From Niveibacterium terrae (GTDB taxonomy: Bacteria > Pseudomonadota > Gammaproteobacteria > Burkholderiales > Rhodocyclaceae): 64,000 bases of DNA. Below the pieces are notes generated by a model that saw nothing but the letters and a program-made list of their open reading frames with translations, searched no databases and was not told the DNA's origin. A program made the position numbers and the translations under genes. The DNA lies in NCBI RefSeq assembly GCF_048213115.1, contig NZ_CP172404.1, positions 2,046,001-2,110,000 of the forward strand. Reading direction: 5' to 3'. Below are positions 34,981 to 45,730 of this stretch, in pieces (within the stretch, counting starts at the first letter, position 1; every line of letters starts with the position of its first letter).

Positions 34981-35430
34981 TCAGATCAGAGAGTCCAGTC
35001 TCTCGTTGAGCGCGAGCCAGTACATGCCGAGCTGGCCGACCGTGTGGATGAAGCGCTCGAAATCGACCGGTTTGCGGATGTAGGAATTCGCACCGAGCGC
35101 GTAGGCGCTGCGGATGTCCTGCTGTTCGCGCGAAGTCGTCAGCACGACGACCGGGAGAAGCCGGGTCTGTTCCTGTTCGCGGATCCGCCGCAGCACTTCC
35201 AGGCCGTCAATTCTCGGCAGCTTCAAATCCAGAAGCACCAGGGCTGGCAAGCGGGAGCGATCCCGCTGGTGGAATTTTCCGGTTGCGAACAGGTAGTCGA
35301 GCGCTTCGACGCCGTCGCGGGCAACGACGACCGGATTCACGATGCGGTTCTTCGTGAAGGCCCTGAGCGTCAGGGCTTCATCGTCGGGATTGTCCTCGAC
35401 GAGCAGGATGGGGCGATCTGCAGTCATCAT
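34981..35430 (-). CDS. Stand-alone CheY-like response regulator (Rcp1 type)
   Basis: This is a single receiver domain without an output domain, 149 residues long. The acid pocket is ILLVEDNPDDEA, the phosphorylated aspartate is in LVLLDLKLPRIDGLEVL, and the switch Thr and Lys are in VVLTTSREQQD and SYIRKPVDFERF. The longer spacing and the C-terminal helix resemble cyanobacterial Rcp1-like regulators, which are partners of phytochrome-type kinases. No kinase is adjacent. The double ATG leaves two starts one codon apart. Confidence 0.9.
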   Translation of the reverse strand: MMTADRPILLVEDNPDDEALTLRAFTKNRIVNPVVVARDGVEALDYLFATGKFHQRDRSRLPALVLLDLKLPRIDGLEVLRRIREQEQTRLLPVVVLTTSREQQDIRSAYALGANSYIRKPVDFERFIHTVGQLGMYWLALNERLDSLI

Positions 35431-35536
35431 TGTCCGGGGCCAGTCGTGTCAGGCAGACGCGCGGACCGATGGAATCCTTGCGGACCCGGGAGCATCAGCC
35501 AGCGCGGTTCATCTGCCCCGCGCTGGCCATATGGCC

Positions 35537-36484
35537 TCAGGCGCCGGGCAGTTCTTCACGCCGGATCACGAAAACGCCTTCATCGTGTCCCTGCGTTGCC
35601 AACCAGACCAGCGGCAGATCAGGCCAGGCCTTTTCCACCAGGTCACGGTTGTTCCCGACTTCTACGGCCAACAGACCGCCGGGCTTGAGGTAATTTGCAG
35701 CTTCGGCAATTATTTTTCGAACGACGTCCAGCCCATCCGCTCCGGCCGCGAGCGCGAGCTCGGGTTCATGGCGGTATTCGTCGGGAAGCTCGTCCATTGC
35801 TTCCTGGGTCACATAGGGCGGATTGGACAGGATCAGATCGTACTTGCGGCCCGCGAGCGCCGAGAAGACGTCGGACGGGATCAGCGTGACCCGCTCATCG
35901 AGCCCATAGTCGAAGACATTGCGACCGGCGACTTCGAGCGCATCGCGCGACAGATCGACCGCGTCGATCTTCGCGTTCGGGAAGGCGTGGGCCATCAGCA
36001 CGGCGAGGCAGCCGCTGCCCGTGCACAGATCCAGCGCGTCGGTGACCGTGTCGGCATCCGCAATCCACGGAGAGAGCGCGTTTTCAAGCAGTTCAGCGAA
36101 GAAGGAGCGGGGGATGATGACTCGCTCATCGACGTAGAACGGAAAGTCGCCAAGCCAGGCTTCATGGGTCAGGTAGGCCGCAGGGATCCTCTTCGCGACG
36201 CGCTCGTCGATGACGGCGAGCACTTCCTCGCGTTCGTCGGACGGAATGCACGCATCGAGGAAAGGCTCCAGCCTGTCCAGAGGCAGGTGCAGCGTGTGCA
36301 GGATCAGATAGACCGCTTCATCGTAGGCATCGGAGCTGCCGTGGCCGAAGAAAAGGCCTTCCCGGTTGAAGCGGGAAACCGCGAAGCGGAGCAGGTCGCG
36401 TATCGTGACCAGTTCGTGGCTGGGATCGTGCTCGTGTTCGTCCAGCTCGTAGTCGCTGTCTTCGTGATCGTGGTCGTGGCTCAT
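35537..36484 (-). CDS. prmB: 50S ribosomal protein L3 N5-glutamine methyltransferase
   Basis: This enzyme methylates a glutamine in ribosomal protein L3. The SAM-binding motif is ALDLCTGSGCLAVLMA and the catalytic NPPY is in LILSNPPYVTQEAMDE. A helical N-terminal domain (about residues 25-110) is as in PrmB/PrmC. The N-terminus has a His/Asp/Glu-rich stretch (about residues 3-20) that may bind metal and is not part of the family core. The length is 315 residues. It is the last gene of the dap-pilU operon, 9 bp after dapE. Confidence 0.93.
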   Translation of the reverse strand: MSHDHDHEDSDYELDEHEHDPSHELVTIRDLLRFAVSRFNREGLFFGHGSSDAYDEAVYLILHTLHLPLDRLEPFLDACIPSDEREEVLAVIDERVAKRIPAAYLTHEAWLGDFPFYVDERVIIPRSFFAELLENALSPWIADADTVTDALDLCTGSGCLAVLMAHAFPNAKIDAVDLSRDALEVAGRNVFDYGLDERVTLIPSDVFSALAGRKYDLILSNPPYVTQEAMDELPDEYRHEPELALAAGADGLDVVRKIIAEAANYLKPGGLLAVEVGNNRDLVEKAWPDLPLVWLATQGHDEGVFVIRREELPGA

Positions 36485-36493
36485 GTTGGGCTT

Positions 36494-37648
36494 TCAGACG
36501 GCCAGCAGTCGCTGGAGCACGCCGTGATAGATGTCGGAGAGAGGTTCGATGTCGGCGATCGCGATTCGCTCATCGACCTGGTGGATGCTGGCATTGATCG
36601 GGCCGAATTCAACGACCTGCGGGCAGATCGTCGCAATGAAGCGCCCATCCGAAGTGCCGCCGGTCGTCGACAGCTGGGCTTCGACGCTGGTCGTCGCGCG
36701 GATCGCGCCGGTCAGGGCCTCGACCAGATCGCCGCGCGGCGTGATGAAGGGATTGCCCGAGAGCTGCCAGGCGATCGCGTAGTCGAGCCCGTGCCGGTCG
36801 AGCACTTCCTCGACCTGCGCCTTGAGCTGCTCGGCCGGGCTCGCCGGCGAGAAACGGAAATTGAAGACGACTTCGAGCTTGCCCGGGATCACGTTGTTCG
36901 CGCCGGTCCCGGCCTGGATGTTCGAGATCTGCCAGGAGGTCGGAGGGAAGAACTCGTCGCCATCATCCCAACGGCGGGCAGCGAGTTCCGCCAGCGCGGG
37001 CGCCGCCTGATGGACGGGGTTGCGCGCCAGCTGCGGATAGGCGACATGGCCCTGGATGCCGTGCACGGTCAGCACACCGTTCAGCGAGCCGCGGCGGCCG
37101 TTCTTGATCGTGTCGCCGAACACTGTGGCCGAAGTCGGCTCGCCGACGATGCAGTAGTCGGGCGTCTCGGCGCGCGCGGCGAGCGTCTCGACGACCATCC
37201 GGGTGCCGTGCGTCGCGATCCCTTCCTCGTCGGAGGTCAGAAGCAGCGCGATCGAGCCCTTGTGTTGCGGGGAATCGGCCACGAAGCGCTCGATCGCGGT
37301 GACGAAAGCGGCCAGCGAAGTCTTCATGTCGGCCGCGCCGCGACCGACGAGATAGCCGTCGCGCTCTGCGGCCGCGAAGGGCGGGCTTTGCCAATCGCCC
37401 AACGGCCCCGCAGGGACCACATCGGTGTGGCCCGCGAAGCAGAACAGCGGTGCCGCATTTCCCCGTCTGGCCCACAGGTTGCTGACCCCGTTAGCGTCGA
37501 TGCGCTCGAACCTGAAACCCAGCGGTGCGAGGCGAGCCGTCAGCAGATCGAGGCAGCCCTGATCGTCGGGCGTCACCGAAGGGCGCTGGATCAGCGCGCG
37601 GGCCAGCGCGAGCGTCGGCGAGGAGGATTCGGTACGGATTTCGCTCAT
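36494..37648 (-). CDS. dapE: Succinyl-diaminopimelate desuccinylase
   Basis: This dizinc hydrolase releases L,L-diaminopimelate for lysine and peptidoglycan synthesis. Metal-site motifs are FCFAGHTDVVPAGPLGDW, GRGAADMKTSLAAFV and LLLTSDEEGIATHGT. The dimerisation domain lies in the middle, about residues 180-295. It has 384 residues. Its ATG overlaps the pilU stop (ATGA). Confidence 0.96.
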   Translation of the reverse strand: MSEIRTESSSPTLALARALIQRPSVTPDDQGCLDLLTARLAPLGFRFERIDANGVSNLWARRGNAAPLFCFAGHTDVVPAGPLGDWQSPPFAAAERDGYLVGRGAADMKTSLAAFVTAIERFVADSPQHKGSIALLLTSDEEGIATHGTRMVVETLAARAETPDYCIVGEPTSATVFGDTIKNGRRGSLNGVLTVHGIQGHVAYPQLARNPVHQAAPALAELAARRWDDGDEFFPPTSWQISNIQAGTGANNVIPGKLEVVFNFRFSPASPAEQLKAQVEEVLDRHGLDYAIAWQLSGNPFITPRGDLVEALTGAIRATTSVEAQLSTTGGTSDGRFIATICPQVVEFGPINASIHQVDERIAIADIEPLSDIYHGVLQRLLAV

Positions 37649-38835
37649 GGGCGGATATCTTCCTCGTCATCCCCCATCTTCAACGTGAAGGATTTGAACG
37701 AGGCGCCATCGGGCTCAGGTGTTTCGAAATCGATAACCGGAGCCTGACCGGCGACCGACTCCGGAGACGGAGTCGTGATCTGCTGGTTGTTGATCAGCCA
37801 GGACAGGTTGGTCGGAGAATCGGCGTTCGCGAGCGCCTCTTCGAGCGAGATCGTGCCGTCGTTGAAGAGCCGGAACAGATCCTGTTCAAAGGTCTGGGAG
37901 CCGGGCGCGAGCGATTGCTCCATCGCTTCCTTGATCTCGCCGAAATTGCCCTTCTCGATCAGATCCGAGACATGCCGGGTGTTGAGCAGGATCTCGGCGG
38001 CAGGGGTGCGCTGGCCGTCGGGTCGCTTGACGAGACGCTGCGAGATCACGCAGCGCAGCGCCACCGAGAGGTCCAGATAGAGCAGCGGACGGTTCTCGAG
38101 CGGGAAGAAGTTCGAAACCCGGTTAAGCGCATGGTAGGCGTTGTTCGCATGCAGCGTTGCGACACACAGGTGACCGGTCTGCGCATAGGAGATCGCCGCC
38201 TGCATCGTCTCGCGGTCGCGGATCTCGCCGATCAGGATGCAATCGGGGGCCTGGCGCATCGCGTTCTTCAGCGCGATGTTCCAGTCGAGCGTATCGAAGC
38301 CGACCTCACGCTGATTGACAACCGATTTCTTGTGCCTGAACAGGTACTCGATCGGGTCTTCCAGGGTCAGGATGTGGCCCGAAGAAGTCTTGTTGCGATG
38401 ATCGAGCATCGCCGCGATCGTCGTCGATTTTCCCGAACCGGTCGAGCCGACCACGAGGATCAGACCTCGCTTGTCAGTGATCAGATCGCCGAGCACGGGC
38501 GGCATGCCCAGCGAACCCAGCGCGGGGATCTCGCCCTGGATGAAGCGGACGACGATCGCGATCGACCCCCGCTGCCAGAACATGTTGATCCGGAAATTGC
38601 CCAGATCGCGGCGGCCAAAGGACAGGTTCAGCTCCTTCGTGCGCTCGAAGATCTCGATCTGCTCCGGCGTCGCGATCTCGTGCGCCATGCGCTGGATCAC
38701 CGAAGGTTCCATGATCTGCTGATTCACGGGCATCACGACGCCCTGGATCTTGATATGGATGGGCGCGCCCGCCGAGACAAAGATGTCCGAGGCCTGTTTC
38801 TCTGCCATCAGCTGGAAGAGCTTGTCGAAGATCAT
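37645..38835 (-). CDS. pilU: Type IV pilus twitching ATPase PilU
   Basis: This PilT-like hexameric ATPase supports retraction of type IV pili. Walker A is GSTGSGKST (130-138), the Asp box is ILTLEDPIEYLF, Walker B is CILIGEIRDRETM, and the His box is HLCVATLHANNA. The 396 residues, with an acidic and proline-containing C-terminal tail after about residue 340, fit PilU better than PilT. No other pilus gene is present. It sits inside the dap operon, an order seen in other betaproteobacteria. Confidence 0.9.
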   Translation of the reverse strand: MIFDKLFQLMAEKQASDIFVSAGAPIHIKIQGVVMPVNQQIMEPSVIQRMAHEIATPEQIEIFERTKELNLSFGRRDLGNFRINMFWQRGSIAIVVRFIQGEIPALGSLGMPPVLGDLITDKRGLILVVGSTGSGKSTTIAAMLDHRNKTSSGHILTLEDPIEYLFRHKKSVVNQREVGFDTLDWNIALKNAMRQAPDCILIGEIRDRETMQAAISYAQTGHLCVATLHANNAYHALNRVSNFFPLENRPLLYLDLSVALRCVISQRLVKRPDGQRTPAAEILLNTRHVSDLIEKGNFGEIKEAMEQSLAPGSQTFEQDLFRLFNDGTISLEEALANADSPTNLSWLINNQQITTPSPESVAGQAPVIDFETPEPDGASFKSFTLKMGDDEEDIRP

Positions 38836-38870
38836 GATCCGCCGCTTTCAGGGGGTTGGGGGTGTGTCGC

Positions 38871-39689
<819 letters not shown>

Positions 39690-39728
39690 TGGGTTCTTTC
39701 TGATGGAGGAAGAAATTCGGCGGGCGCG

Positions 39729-40937
39729 TCAGGCGCGCGCACCATAACGGTGTTCAACAAAACCGGCGATGCGCCGGGCGGCATCGACGCACTCGGCGAG
39801 TTCGGCGACCAGCGCGATGCGCACGAAGCCCTGACCGGGATTGCTGCCACCCACTTCGCGGGACAGGAACTGCCCGGGCAGCACAGTAACGCCGGTCGCG
39901 GCGAGCAGCTCGCGGGTGAAGGCGAGGTCATCGACCGGTGTGGCCGCCCAGAAATAGAAACCGGCGTCGGGCATCGCGATGCCCAGCCAGGGTTCGAGGA
40001 TGGGCAGAACGGCTGCGAATTTATCGCGGTAGAGCTTGCGGTTCTCGCGCACATGCACTTCGTCGCGCCAGGCAGCGATGCTGGCCGCCTGGATCATCGG
40101 ACTCATCGCGCAACCGTGATAGGTCCGGTAGAGCAGGAAGCGCGAAAGCAGTTCGGCGTCTCCGGCGACGAAGCCCGAGCGCATGCCGGGCACGTTCGAA
40201 CGCTTCGAGAGGCTGGAGAACACGACCAGATTCTTCCAGCCCGGCCGGCCCAGCTTGTGCGCAGCTTCCAGCGCGCCGAGCGGAGGCCGCGCCTCGTCGA
40301 AATAGATCTCCGAATAGCATTCGTCGGAGGCGATCACGAAATCGTGGCGATCGGCCAGCTCGAACAGAGCCCTCCATTCGTCGAGGGTCAGCACCCGACC
40401 GGTCGGATTGGCCGGCGAACAGACGTAGAACAGCTCGACCCGCGCCCATTGCTCGTCGCTGAGGCTGGCGAGATCGAGCGAGAAACCGTTGGCCGGAGTC
40501 TGGGCCAGGAAAACCGGGCGAGCGCCGGCGAGCAGTGCCGCACCTTCGTAGATCTGGTAGAAAGGATTCGGGCTCGCAATCAGCGGCGCCGGCTTGCGCG
40601 GATCGATGATCGCCTGCGCGAACGAGAACAGCGCCTCGCGCGAGCCATTGACCGGCAGCACTTCGCGCTCGACATCGATGGCCGGCAGGTCGTAACGGCG
40701 CTCCAGCCAGCGCGCGATCGCGCCACGCAGATCAGCGCTGCCTTGAGTTGCCGGATAGGAACTCAGCCCCCCGAAGTTCGCGGCGAGCGCTTCACGGACC
40801 AGTTCAGGCGCCGGGTGCCGGGGCTCACCGATGTAGAGCGGGACCGGTTTGACACCGGCGGGAGCCTCGAGGCCAGCGAGCAGTTCCCGAAGGCGGGCAA
40901 ACGGATAAGGCTGAAGCAGGTCAAGACGCGGATTCAA
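39729..40937 (-). CDS. dapC: Succinyldiaminopimelate aminotransferase
   Basis: This PLP aminotransferase gives N-succinyl-L,L-diaminopimelate. A TTG start (MNPRLDLLQPYPFARLRELL) is chosen because GGAG lies 7 bp ahead and family members begin this way; it yields 402 residues. The longer ATG frame would run into the divergent promoter region. The PLP lysine is in FSSLSKRSNVPGMRSGFVAG, with SPANPTGRVL and ASDECYSEIYFDE upstream. It is the first gene of the operon, facing away from smc. Confidence 0.92.
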   Translation of the reverse strand: MNPRLDLLQPYPFARLRELLAGLEAPAGVKPVPLYIGEPRHPAPELVREALAANFGGLSSYPATQGSADLRGAIARWLERRYDLPAIDVEREVLPVNGSREALFSFAQAIIDPRKPAPLIASPNPFYQIYEGAALLAGARPVFLAQTPANGFSLDLASLSDEQWARVELFYVCSPANPTGRVLTLDEWRALFELADRHDFVIASDECYSEIYFDEARPPLGALEAAHKLGRPGWKNLVVFSSLSKRSNVPGMRSGFVAGDAELLSRFLLYRTYHGCAMSPMIQAASIAAWRDEVHVRENRKLYRDKFAAVLPILEPWLGIAMPDAGFYFWAATPVDDLAFTRELLAATGVTVLPGQFLSREVGGSNPGQGFVRIALVAELAECVDAARRIAGFVEHRYGARA

Positions 40938-41086
40938 GGCGGTCTCCGGACGCAGAAGGGGTAGCCGAGCAATCAGGTCTACCTGGCATGCCTGTCGCGA
41001 CAGGGCACGAAGTCGAGGTGATATTATAACCGCCCGTCCTGCCGACCGCGCCAATACCGGCGTCTAGCCGAACAGAAGCCCAGCCC
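40938..41086. promoter_or_regulatory. Divergent promoter region between dapC and smc
   Basis: An AT-rich island, GATATTATAACC at 41022-41033, stands out from G+C-rich flanks. It contains TATAAT on the minus strand (41030-41025), suitable as a -10 for dapC, and TATTAT on the plus strand (41024-41029) for smc. No -35 with ideal spacing is seen for either, so the call is tentative. Confidence 0.35.
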
Positions 41087-44000
41087 GTGCGTCTTTCCAA
41101 ACTCAAACTCGCTGGATTCAAATCCTTCGTCGATCCGACCGTCGTACTGACTCCTGGCCAGCTGGTCGGAGTCGTCGGCCCCAATGGCTGCGGCAAATCC
41201 AACATCATCGACGCGGTGCGCTGGGTGCTCGGAGAATCGCGCGCGGGCGCCTTGCGCGGCGAATCGATGATGGACGTGATTTTCAACGGTTCGACGACCC
41301 GCAAACCAGTGAGCCGCTCCAGCGTCGAGATGGTGTTCGACAACGCCGAGGGCCGGGCCGCCGGTCAGTGGTCGCAGTACGGCGAGATCTCGGTCCGACG
41401 GGTGCTCGACCGCAGCGGCGAGTCGAGCTACTGGATCAACAACATCCATGTGCGCCGCAAGGATGTGATCGACCTCTTTCTCGGCACCGGGCTGGGGCCG
41501 CGCGCCTACGCGATCATCGAGCAGGGGATGATCTCGCGGATCATCGAAGCGAAGCCTGAAGATGTGCGCGCCTTTCTCGAAGAGGCGGCCGGCATCACCA
41601 AATACAAGGAGAGGCGGCGCGAGACCGGAGGGCGGCTCGAAGATGCCCGCGACAACCTCGCCCGGGTGCTCGATATCCGCAACGAGCTTGGCGCCCAGGT
41701 CGAAAAGCTCGAAGGCCAGGCGCTGCTCGCCCGCCGTTACCGGACGATCCAGGACGAGCTGCGCGATCAGCAGATTCTGCTCTGGCTCCTCAAGCGCAAT
41801 GAAGCGCGCGAGCAGGCCGCCAGCCAGGCCGCCGCGGTCGCCGAACTGCTGACCCGGATCGAAGCCGAGAACGCTCATCTGCAGCAGGCCGAAACACGGG
41901 GCGAGGCGGCGCGCCTGGCCCATCTCGCGGCCTCGGACGCGCTGCATTCGGCCCAGGCTTCGCTCTACGAGGCCAATGCCGAGGTCTCCCGCTTCGAGAG
42001 CGAGATCGCCCACCAGGGCGAACGGCGCAGGATGCTCGCCCAACGCCTCGAGCAGCTGCAGCTCGATTGCGCGCGCTGGAGCGCTCAAAAGGAAAGCGGC
42101 GCCACTGACGCCTTCCGCTGGGCGGAGCTCGAAGAGGCTGCGAGTCTCAGGAGCGAAGAGACTCAGGCCCGGCACGAGGAAGTGAGCCTTCGCCTGCCCG
42201 CCGGTGAAGAGGCTCTGGCCGGTGCCCAGGCGACGCTCAATTCGCTGCGCCACGAGGTCGGCAGCGCCGAGCAGCAGCTCAAGGTCGAGGAGACCCGCCG
42301 GGCCGCCTCGCTGCGCAGCCTCGACACCCATGGTCAGCGCCGCACCCGGCTCGACGCCGAGCGCCTTGCGCTGGCCGAACCGGACGAAGCCGCCCACGAC
42401 GAAGCCCAGGGCCTCGCCGAGCAGGCCAGGATGCGCCAGGAGGCGCTCGCGGAAGAACTCGAAACGCTCAACGAAACCCTGCCGGAGCTGCAGGCGGCAG
42501 GTCGCGCCGCGCAGCAGAGCGAACGCGAAGCGCTGCGGGCGCTGACCGAGGCGCGGGCGCGGCTCGAAGCGCTGCAGCGCATCCAGCAGAAGGCTGCGGC
42601 TCCGGGAGAACTCGCAAACTGGCTGTCCGGCTCTGGTCTCGCCGGAGCGCATCCGCTGTGGCAGAAGCTCAAGGTCGAAGCGGGCTGGGAACTCGCGATC
42701 GAAGCGGTGCTGCGCGAGCGTTTCGCCGCGCTTTGCCTGGAGAATCCGGAAGCGGCCCGCGCCGCGCTCGGCGACGAGGCGCCGGCTGCGGTGCTGCTGG
42801 CCTGGCCTTGTGCGGCACCCGAAGCGGTGCTTGCCGGGCCGGCGCCCGGAGTCGCGCTCGCGACGAAGGTCGAAGTGGCCGATCCCTCGCTCGCCGGGAC
42901 CGTAGCCGGCTGGCTTGCCCATGCACGCGCGGTCGAAGACATTTCCGGTCACCTGGGGGCATCGGTAGATCTGCAGCCCGGTCTGATTCTCGTCGACCGC
43001 AAGGGCAGGGTGCTGGTGCGCGGCGCGCTGGCGAGCGGCAGACTGCACAATGCGACCCACGGCGTGCTGGAGCGCCAACGCGAGATCGAAAGACTGGAGC
43101 AGGAGACCGACGCCCACGAGGCGCGGGTCGAAGAGGCAAGAGCCCGGCTCGCTGCGGCCGAGGAGACGAGCCGGCACAGCCAGGATCAGATCGCCGCTCT
43201 GCGCCGCTCGCTACAGGCCGAGCAGCAGAACGCTCACCGCGCGCAGATGCTCGCGCTCGAACTGGGCCAGGCGAAGCAGCGCTTCGAAGAGCGGAGCACA
43301 CGGCTCGCCAGCGATCTCGCCGAGATCGATGAGCAGATCGCCCGGGAGCGTGAGCTGCTCGAACAATCGATCGCCCGCCAGGACGAGTTCAGCGAGCAGG
43401 TCGAAGCGCTGCGCGAGCGGATCGATGCGGCCACCGATACAGTCCAGCGCATGGATGGCGCGCTGCGGGCACTGCGCAGCCAGGAGAGTTCGTGCGCGCG
43501 CGAAGTTCAGGAAGCGGCTTTCGCGGTCCGCGAGTGCCGCAGCAAACAGGAAGAGCTGGCGCGTTCGCTGGCCCAGGCGAGCGAGCAGATCGCGCGGAGC
43601 GAACACGAACGCGATGCGACCGAGATCGAGCTGGCGAGCCTGGACGCAACCCCCGCTCAGGACGCGCTGCAGCAGGCGCTCGCTCTGCGCGAGGAACGCG
43701 AGGCGGCGCTCGCGGCGAGCCGCGCCCGACTCGACGAAGCGGCGGAGGAACTCAAGCACCAGGACGAAGCGAGACTCAAGGCCGAACTCGCGCTGCGCCC
43801 GCTCAGCGACTCGCTGGCCGAGAAGCGCCTCGCCCAGCAGGCCGCCGAACTCGGTCGCCAGCAGTTCGAGGAGCGTTTGGCCGAGATCGAGTTCGACGAA
43901 ATCGTCTTCGCCGCGAAGCTCGCCGCCGGCCCCCGTGACCTGACTCTGACGCGCGAAATCAACCGTCTGAGCCGGGAGCTCGCCGAAATGGGGGCCGTCA

Positions 44001-44611
44001 ACCTGGCCGCCGTGGACGAACTCACAGCGGCCCAGGAGAGGAAAGGCTACCTTGATGCGCAGTCCGACGACCTCGAGGAGGCGATCGGCACGCTGGAGGA
44101 CGCGATCCGCCGCATAGACCGCGAGACTCGCGAACAGCTGCAAGAGACGTACAATACGGTCAATCGTCATTTCGGGGAGCTGTTTCCGCAGCTCTTCGGA
44201 GGCGGCGAAGCACAACTTGTGCTGACCGGAGATGAAATCCTGGACGCCGGCGTGCAGATCATCGCGCGCCCGCCAGGCAAGAAGAACAGTTCGATCCACC
44301 TGCTGTCGGGAGGCGAAAAGGCTCTGACGGCGATCGCGCTCGTGTTTTCGTTCTTTCAGCTCAACCCTGCGCCTTTCTGTCTGCTCGATGAAGTGGATGC
44401 GCCGCTCGATGACGCGAACACGGAGCGCTTTTGCGCGATGGTCAAGCGGATGTCATCGATCACGCAGTTCCTGTTCATCAGTCACAGCAAGATCACGATG
44501 GAGCTGGCGCAGCAGCTGGTAGGGGTCACGATGCAAGAGCAGGGCGTCTCGCGGGTGGTCGAGGTCGATATCGAAGAAGCGCTGCGGCTGACCGATCCGG
44601 TCGCGGCTTGA
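41087..44611 (+). CDS. smc: Chromosome segregation protein SMC
   Basis: SMC condenses and organises the chromosome with ScpA and ScpB. The protein has 1174 residues and a GTG start. Walker A is GVVGPNGCGKSNIIDAVRW near the N-terminus. Long coiled coils (about 165-490 and 640-1000) flank a hinge (about 505-620). The C-terminal head has LLSGGEKALTAIALVFSFF and FCLLDEVDAPLDDANTERF. It heads the smc-zipA-ligA operon. The coiled coils explain the low-complexity Glu/Ala/Arg bias. Confidence 0.96.
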   Translation: MRLSKLKLAGFKSFVDPTVVLTPGQLVGVVGPNGCGKSNIIDAVRWVLGESRAGALRGESMMDVIFNGSTTRKPVSRSSVEMVFDNAEGRAAGQWSQYGEISVRRVLDRSGESSYWINNIHVRRKDVIDLFLGTGLGPRAYAIIEQGMISRIIEAKPEDVRAFLEEAAGITKYKERRRETGGRLEDARDNLARVLDIRNELGAQVEKLEGQALLARRYRTIQDELRDQQILLWLLKRNEAREQAASQAAAVAELLTRIEAENAHLQQAETRGEAARLAHLAASDALHSAQASLYEANAEVSRFESEIAHQGERRRMLAQRLEQLQLDCARWSAQKESGATDAFRWAELEEAASLRSEETQARHEEVSLRLPAGEEALAGAQATLNSLRHEVGSAEQQLKVEETRRAASLRSLDTHGQRRTRLDAERLALAEPDEAAHDEAQGLAEQARMRQEALAEELETLNETLPELQAAGRAAQQSEREALRALTEARARLEALQRIQQKAAAPGELANWLSGSGLAGAHPLWQKLKVEAGWELAIEAVLRERFAALCLENPEAARAALGDEAPAAVLLAWPCAAPEAVLAGPAPGVALATKVEVADPSLAGTVAGWLAHARAVEDISGHLGASVDLQPGLILVDRKGRVLVRGALASGRLHNATHGVLERQREIERLEQETDAHEARVEEARARLAAAEETSRHSQDQIAALRRSLQAEQQNAHRAQMLALELGQAKQRFEERSTRLASDLAEIDEQIARERELLEQSIARQDEFSEQVEALRERIDAATDTVQRMDGALRALRSQESSCAREVQEAAFAVRECRSKQEELARSLAQASEQIARSEHERDATEIELASLDATPAQDALQQALALREEREAALAASRARLDEAAEELKHQDEARLKAELALRPLSDSLAEKRLAQQAAELGRQQFEERLAEIEFDEIVFAAKLAAGPRDLTLTREINRLSRELAEMGAVNLAAVDELTAAQERKGYLDAQSDDLEEAIGTLEDAIRRIDRETREQLQETYNTVNRHFGELFPQLFGGGEAQLVLTGDEILDAGVQIIARPPGKKNSSIHLLSGGEKALTAIALVFSFFQLNPAPFCLLDEVDAPLDDANTERFCAMVKRMSSITQFLFISHSKITMELAQQLVGVTMQEQGVSRVVEVDIEEALRLTDPVAA

Positions 44612-44619
44612 GGGATCAC

Positions 44620-45726
44620 ATGGCAGGCAACGAATTGCTTTATGGATTGCTGGGCTTGGGGCTGGGCGTGCTCGTGCTCGTTTTTTCGTACAACCAGTGG
44701 CTGGAGCGAAAGCACCGCAAGCTCGCGGAGCAGGCATTCCGCTCCGAGCACCGGGACGTGCTGCTCGAAGGCAGCGCCGAGCCCACCGAGCTTCGCGAGG
44801 AACCGGTCGAACCCGTGGCGGATGAAGAGTTCGAAGAGCGGATCGAACCCGCGTCGGCGAAGATCCCGCCTGCCGCGCCGATCGGCCGTGCCGCCGACCC
44901 CGCGCTGCCGATGGAAGCGATCGCGATCGACGCGGTGATCCGGATCGAAGCGCCGGCCGGCCTCGTCGCCAGCGCTGTCGTCAGCGCCGCGGGCGGACCG
45001 CTCGCCCAGCTCCAGCGCCAGGTGCGCTGGTATGGCCTGTCGCAGGAAACCTACAAGTGGGTTCCTGTCGACGAGAATGATTCCCACGCCTACACGCGGA
45101 TCGCCGTCGCGATGCAGCTGGCCGACCGCCGCGGACCGGCGAACGAGCGCGAACTTGAAATCTTCATCGCAGCGATCCAGCGCGTTTGCGATCAGTTCCT
45201 CGCCGTGTCGAGTTTCGGCGAACGGGCCGAGAGTCTGGAGCTGGGCCGCAGCGCCGACGAATTCTGCGCCGCAACCGATGTGCAGATCGCGATCAACGTC
45301 GTCGCGGGTGAGCTGCCTTTCGCGGGCACCAAGCTGCGCGGCCTCGCCGAAGCAGCGGGGCTGAAGCTCAATAACGACGGCAGCTTCCACGCGGCCGATG
45401 AAAACGGACAGCTGCTCTTCGTGCTGGCCAGTCGCGATGCGACGCTGTTCTCGACCGAAACGCTACGCCAGGGGACTTCGCGCGGCGTCACGCTGACTCT
45501 GGACGTGCCCCGGGTCGCCTCGGGGGTATTCGCTTTCGACCGGATGAGCGCGCTGGCGATCCACCTCGCCGAAAGCTTCAACGGCAGTGTCGTCGATGAC
45601 AATGGTCACGCGCTGAGCAGCGCTTCGCTGAACGGCATCCGCACACAGATCCAGCAGTTCCAGCAGCAGATGAACCAGCAGGGCATACCGGCCGGTAGCC
45701 CGCTCGCGCTGCGCCTGTTCAGCTGA
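44620..45726 (+). CDS. zipA: Cell division protein ZipA
   Basis: ZipA anchors FtsZ to the inner membrane. An N-terminal membrane helix (about residues 5-24, ELLYGLLGLGLGVLVLVFSY) is followed by a charged, Pro/Glu-rich linker (about 40-100) and the C-terminal FtsZ-binding domain (about 220-360, VQIAINVVAGELPFAGTKLR and GVFAFDRMSALAIHLAESFN). The ATG 8 bp past the smc stop gives 368 residues. ligA follows after 4 bp. Confidence 0.88.
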   Translation: MAGNELLYGLLGLGLGVLVLVFSYNQWLERKHRKLAEQAFRSEHRDVLLEGSAEPTELREEPVEPVADEEFEERIEPASAKIPPAAPIGRAADPALPMEAIAIDAVIRIEAPAGLVASAVVSAAGGPLAQLQRQVRWYGLSQETYKWVPVDENDSHAYTRIAVAMQLADRRGPANERELEIFIAAIQRVCDQFLAVSSFGERAESLELGRSADEFCAATDVQIAINVVAGELPFAGTKLRGLAEAAGLKLNNDGSFHAADENGQLLFVLASRDATLFSTETLRQGTSRGVTLTLDVPRVASGVFAFDRMSALAIHLAESFNGSVVDDNGHALSSASLNGIRTQIQQFQQQMNQQGIPAGSPLALRLFS

Positions 45727-45730
45727 TCCG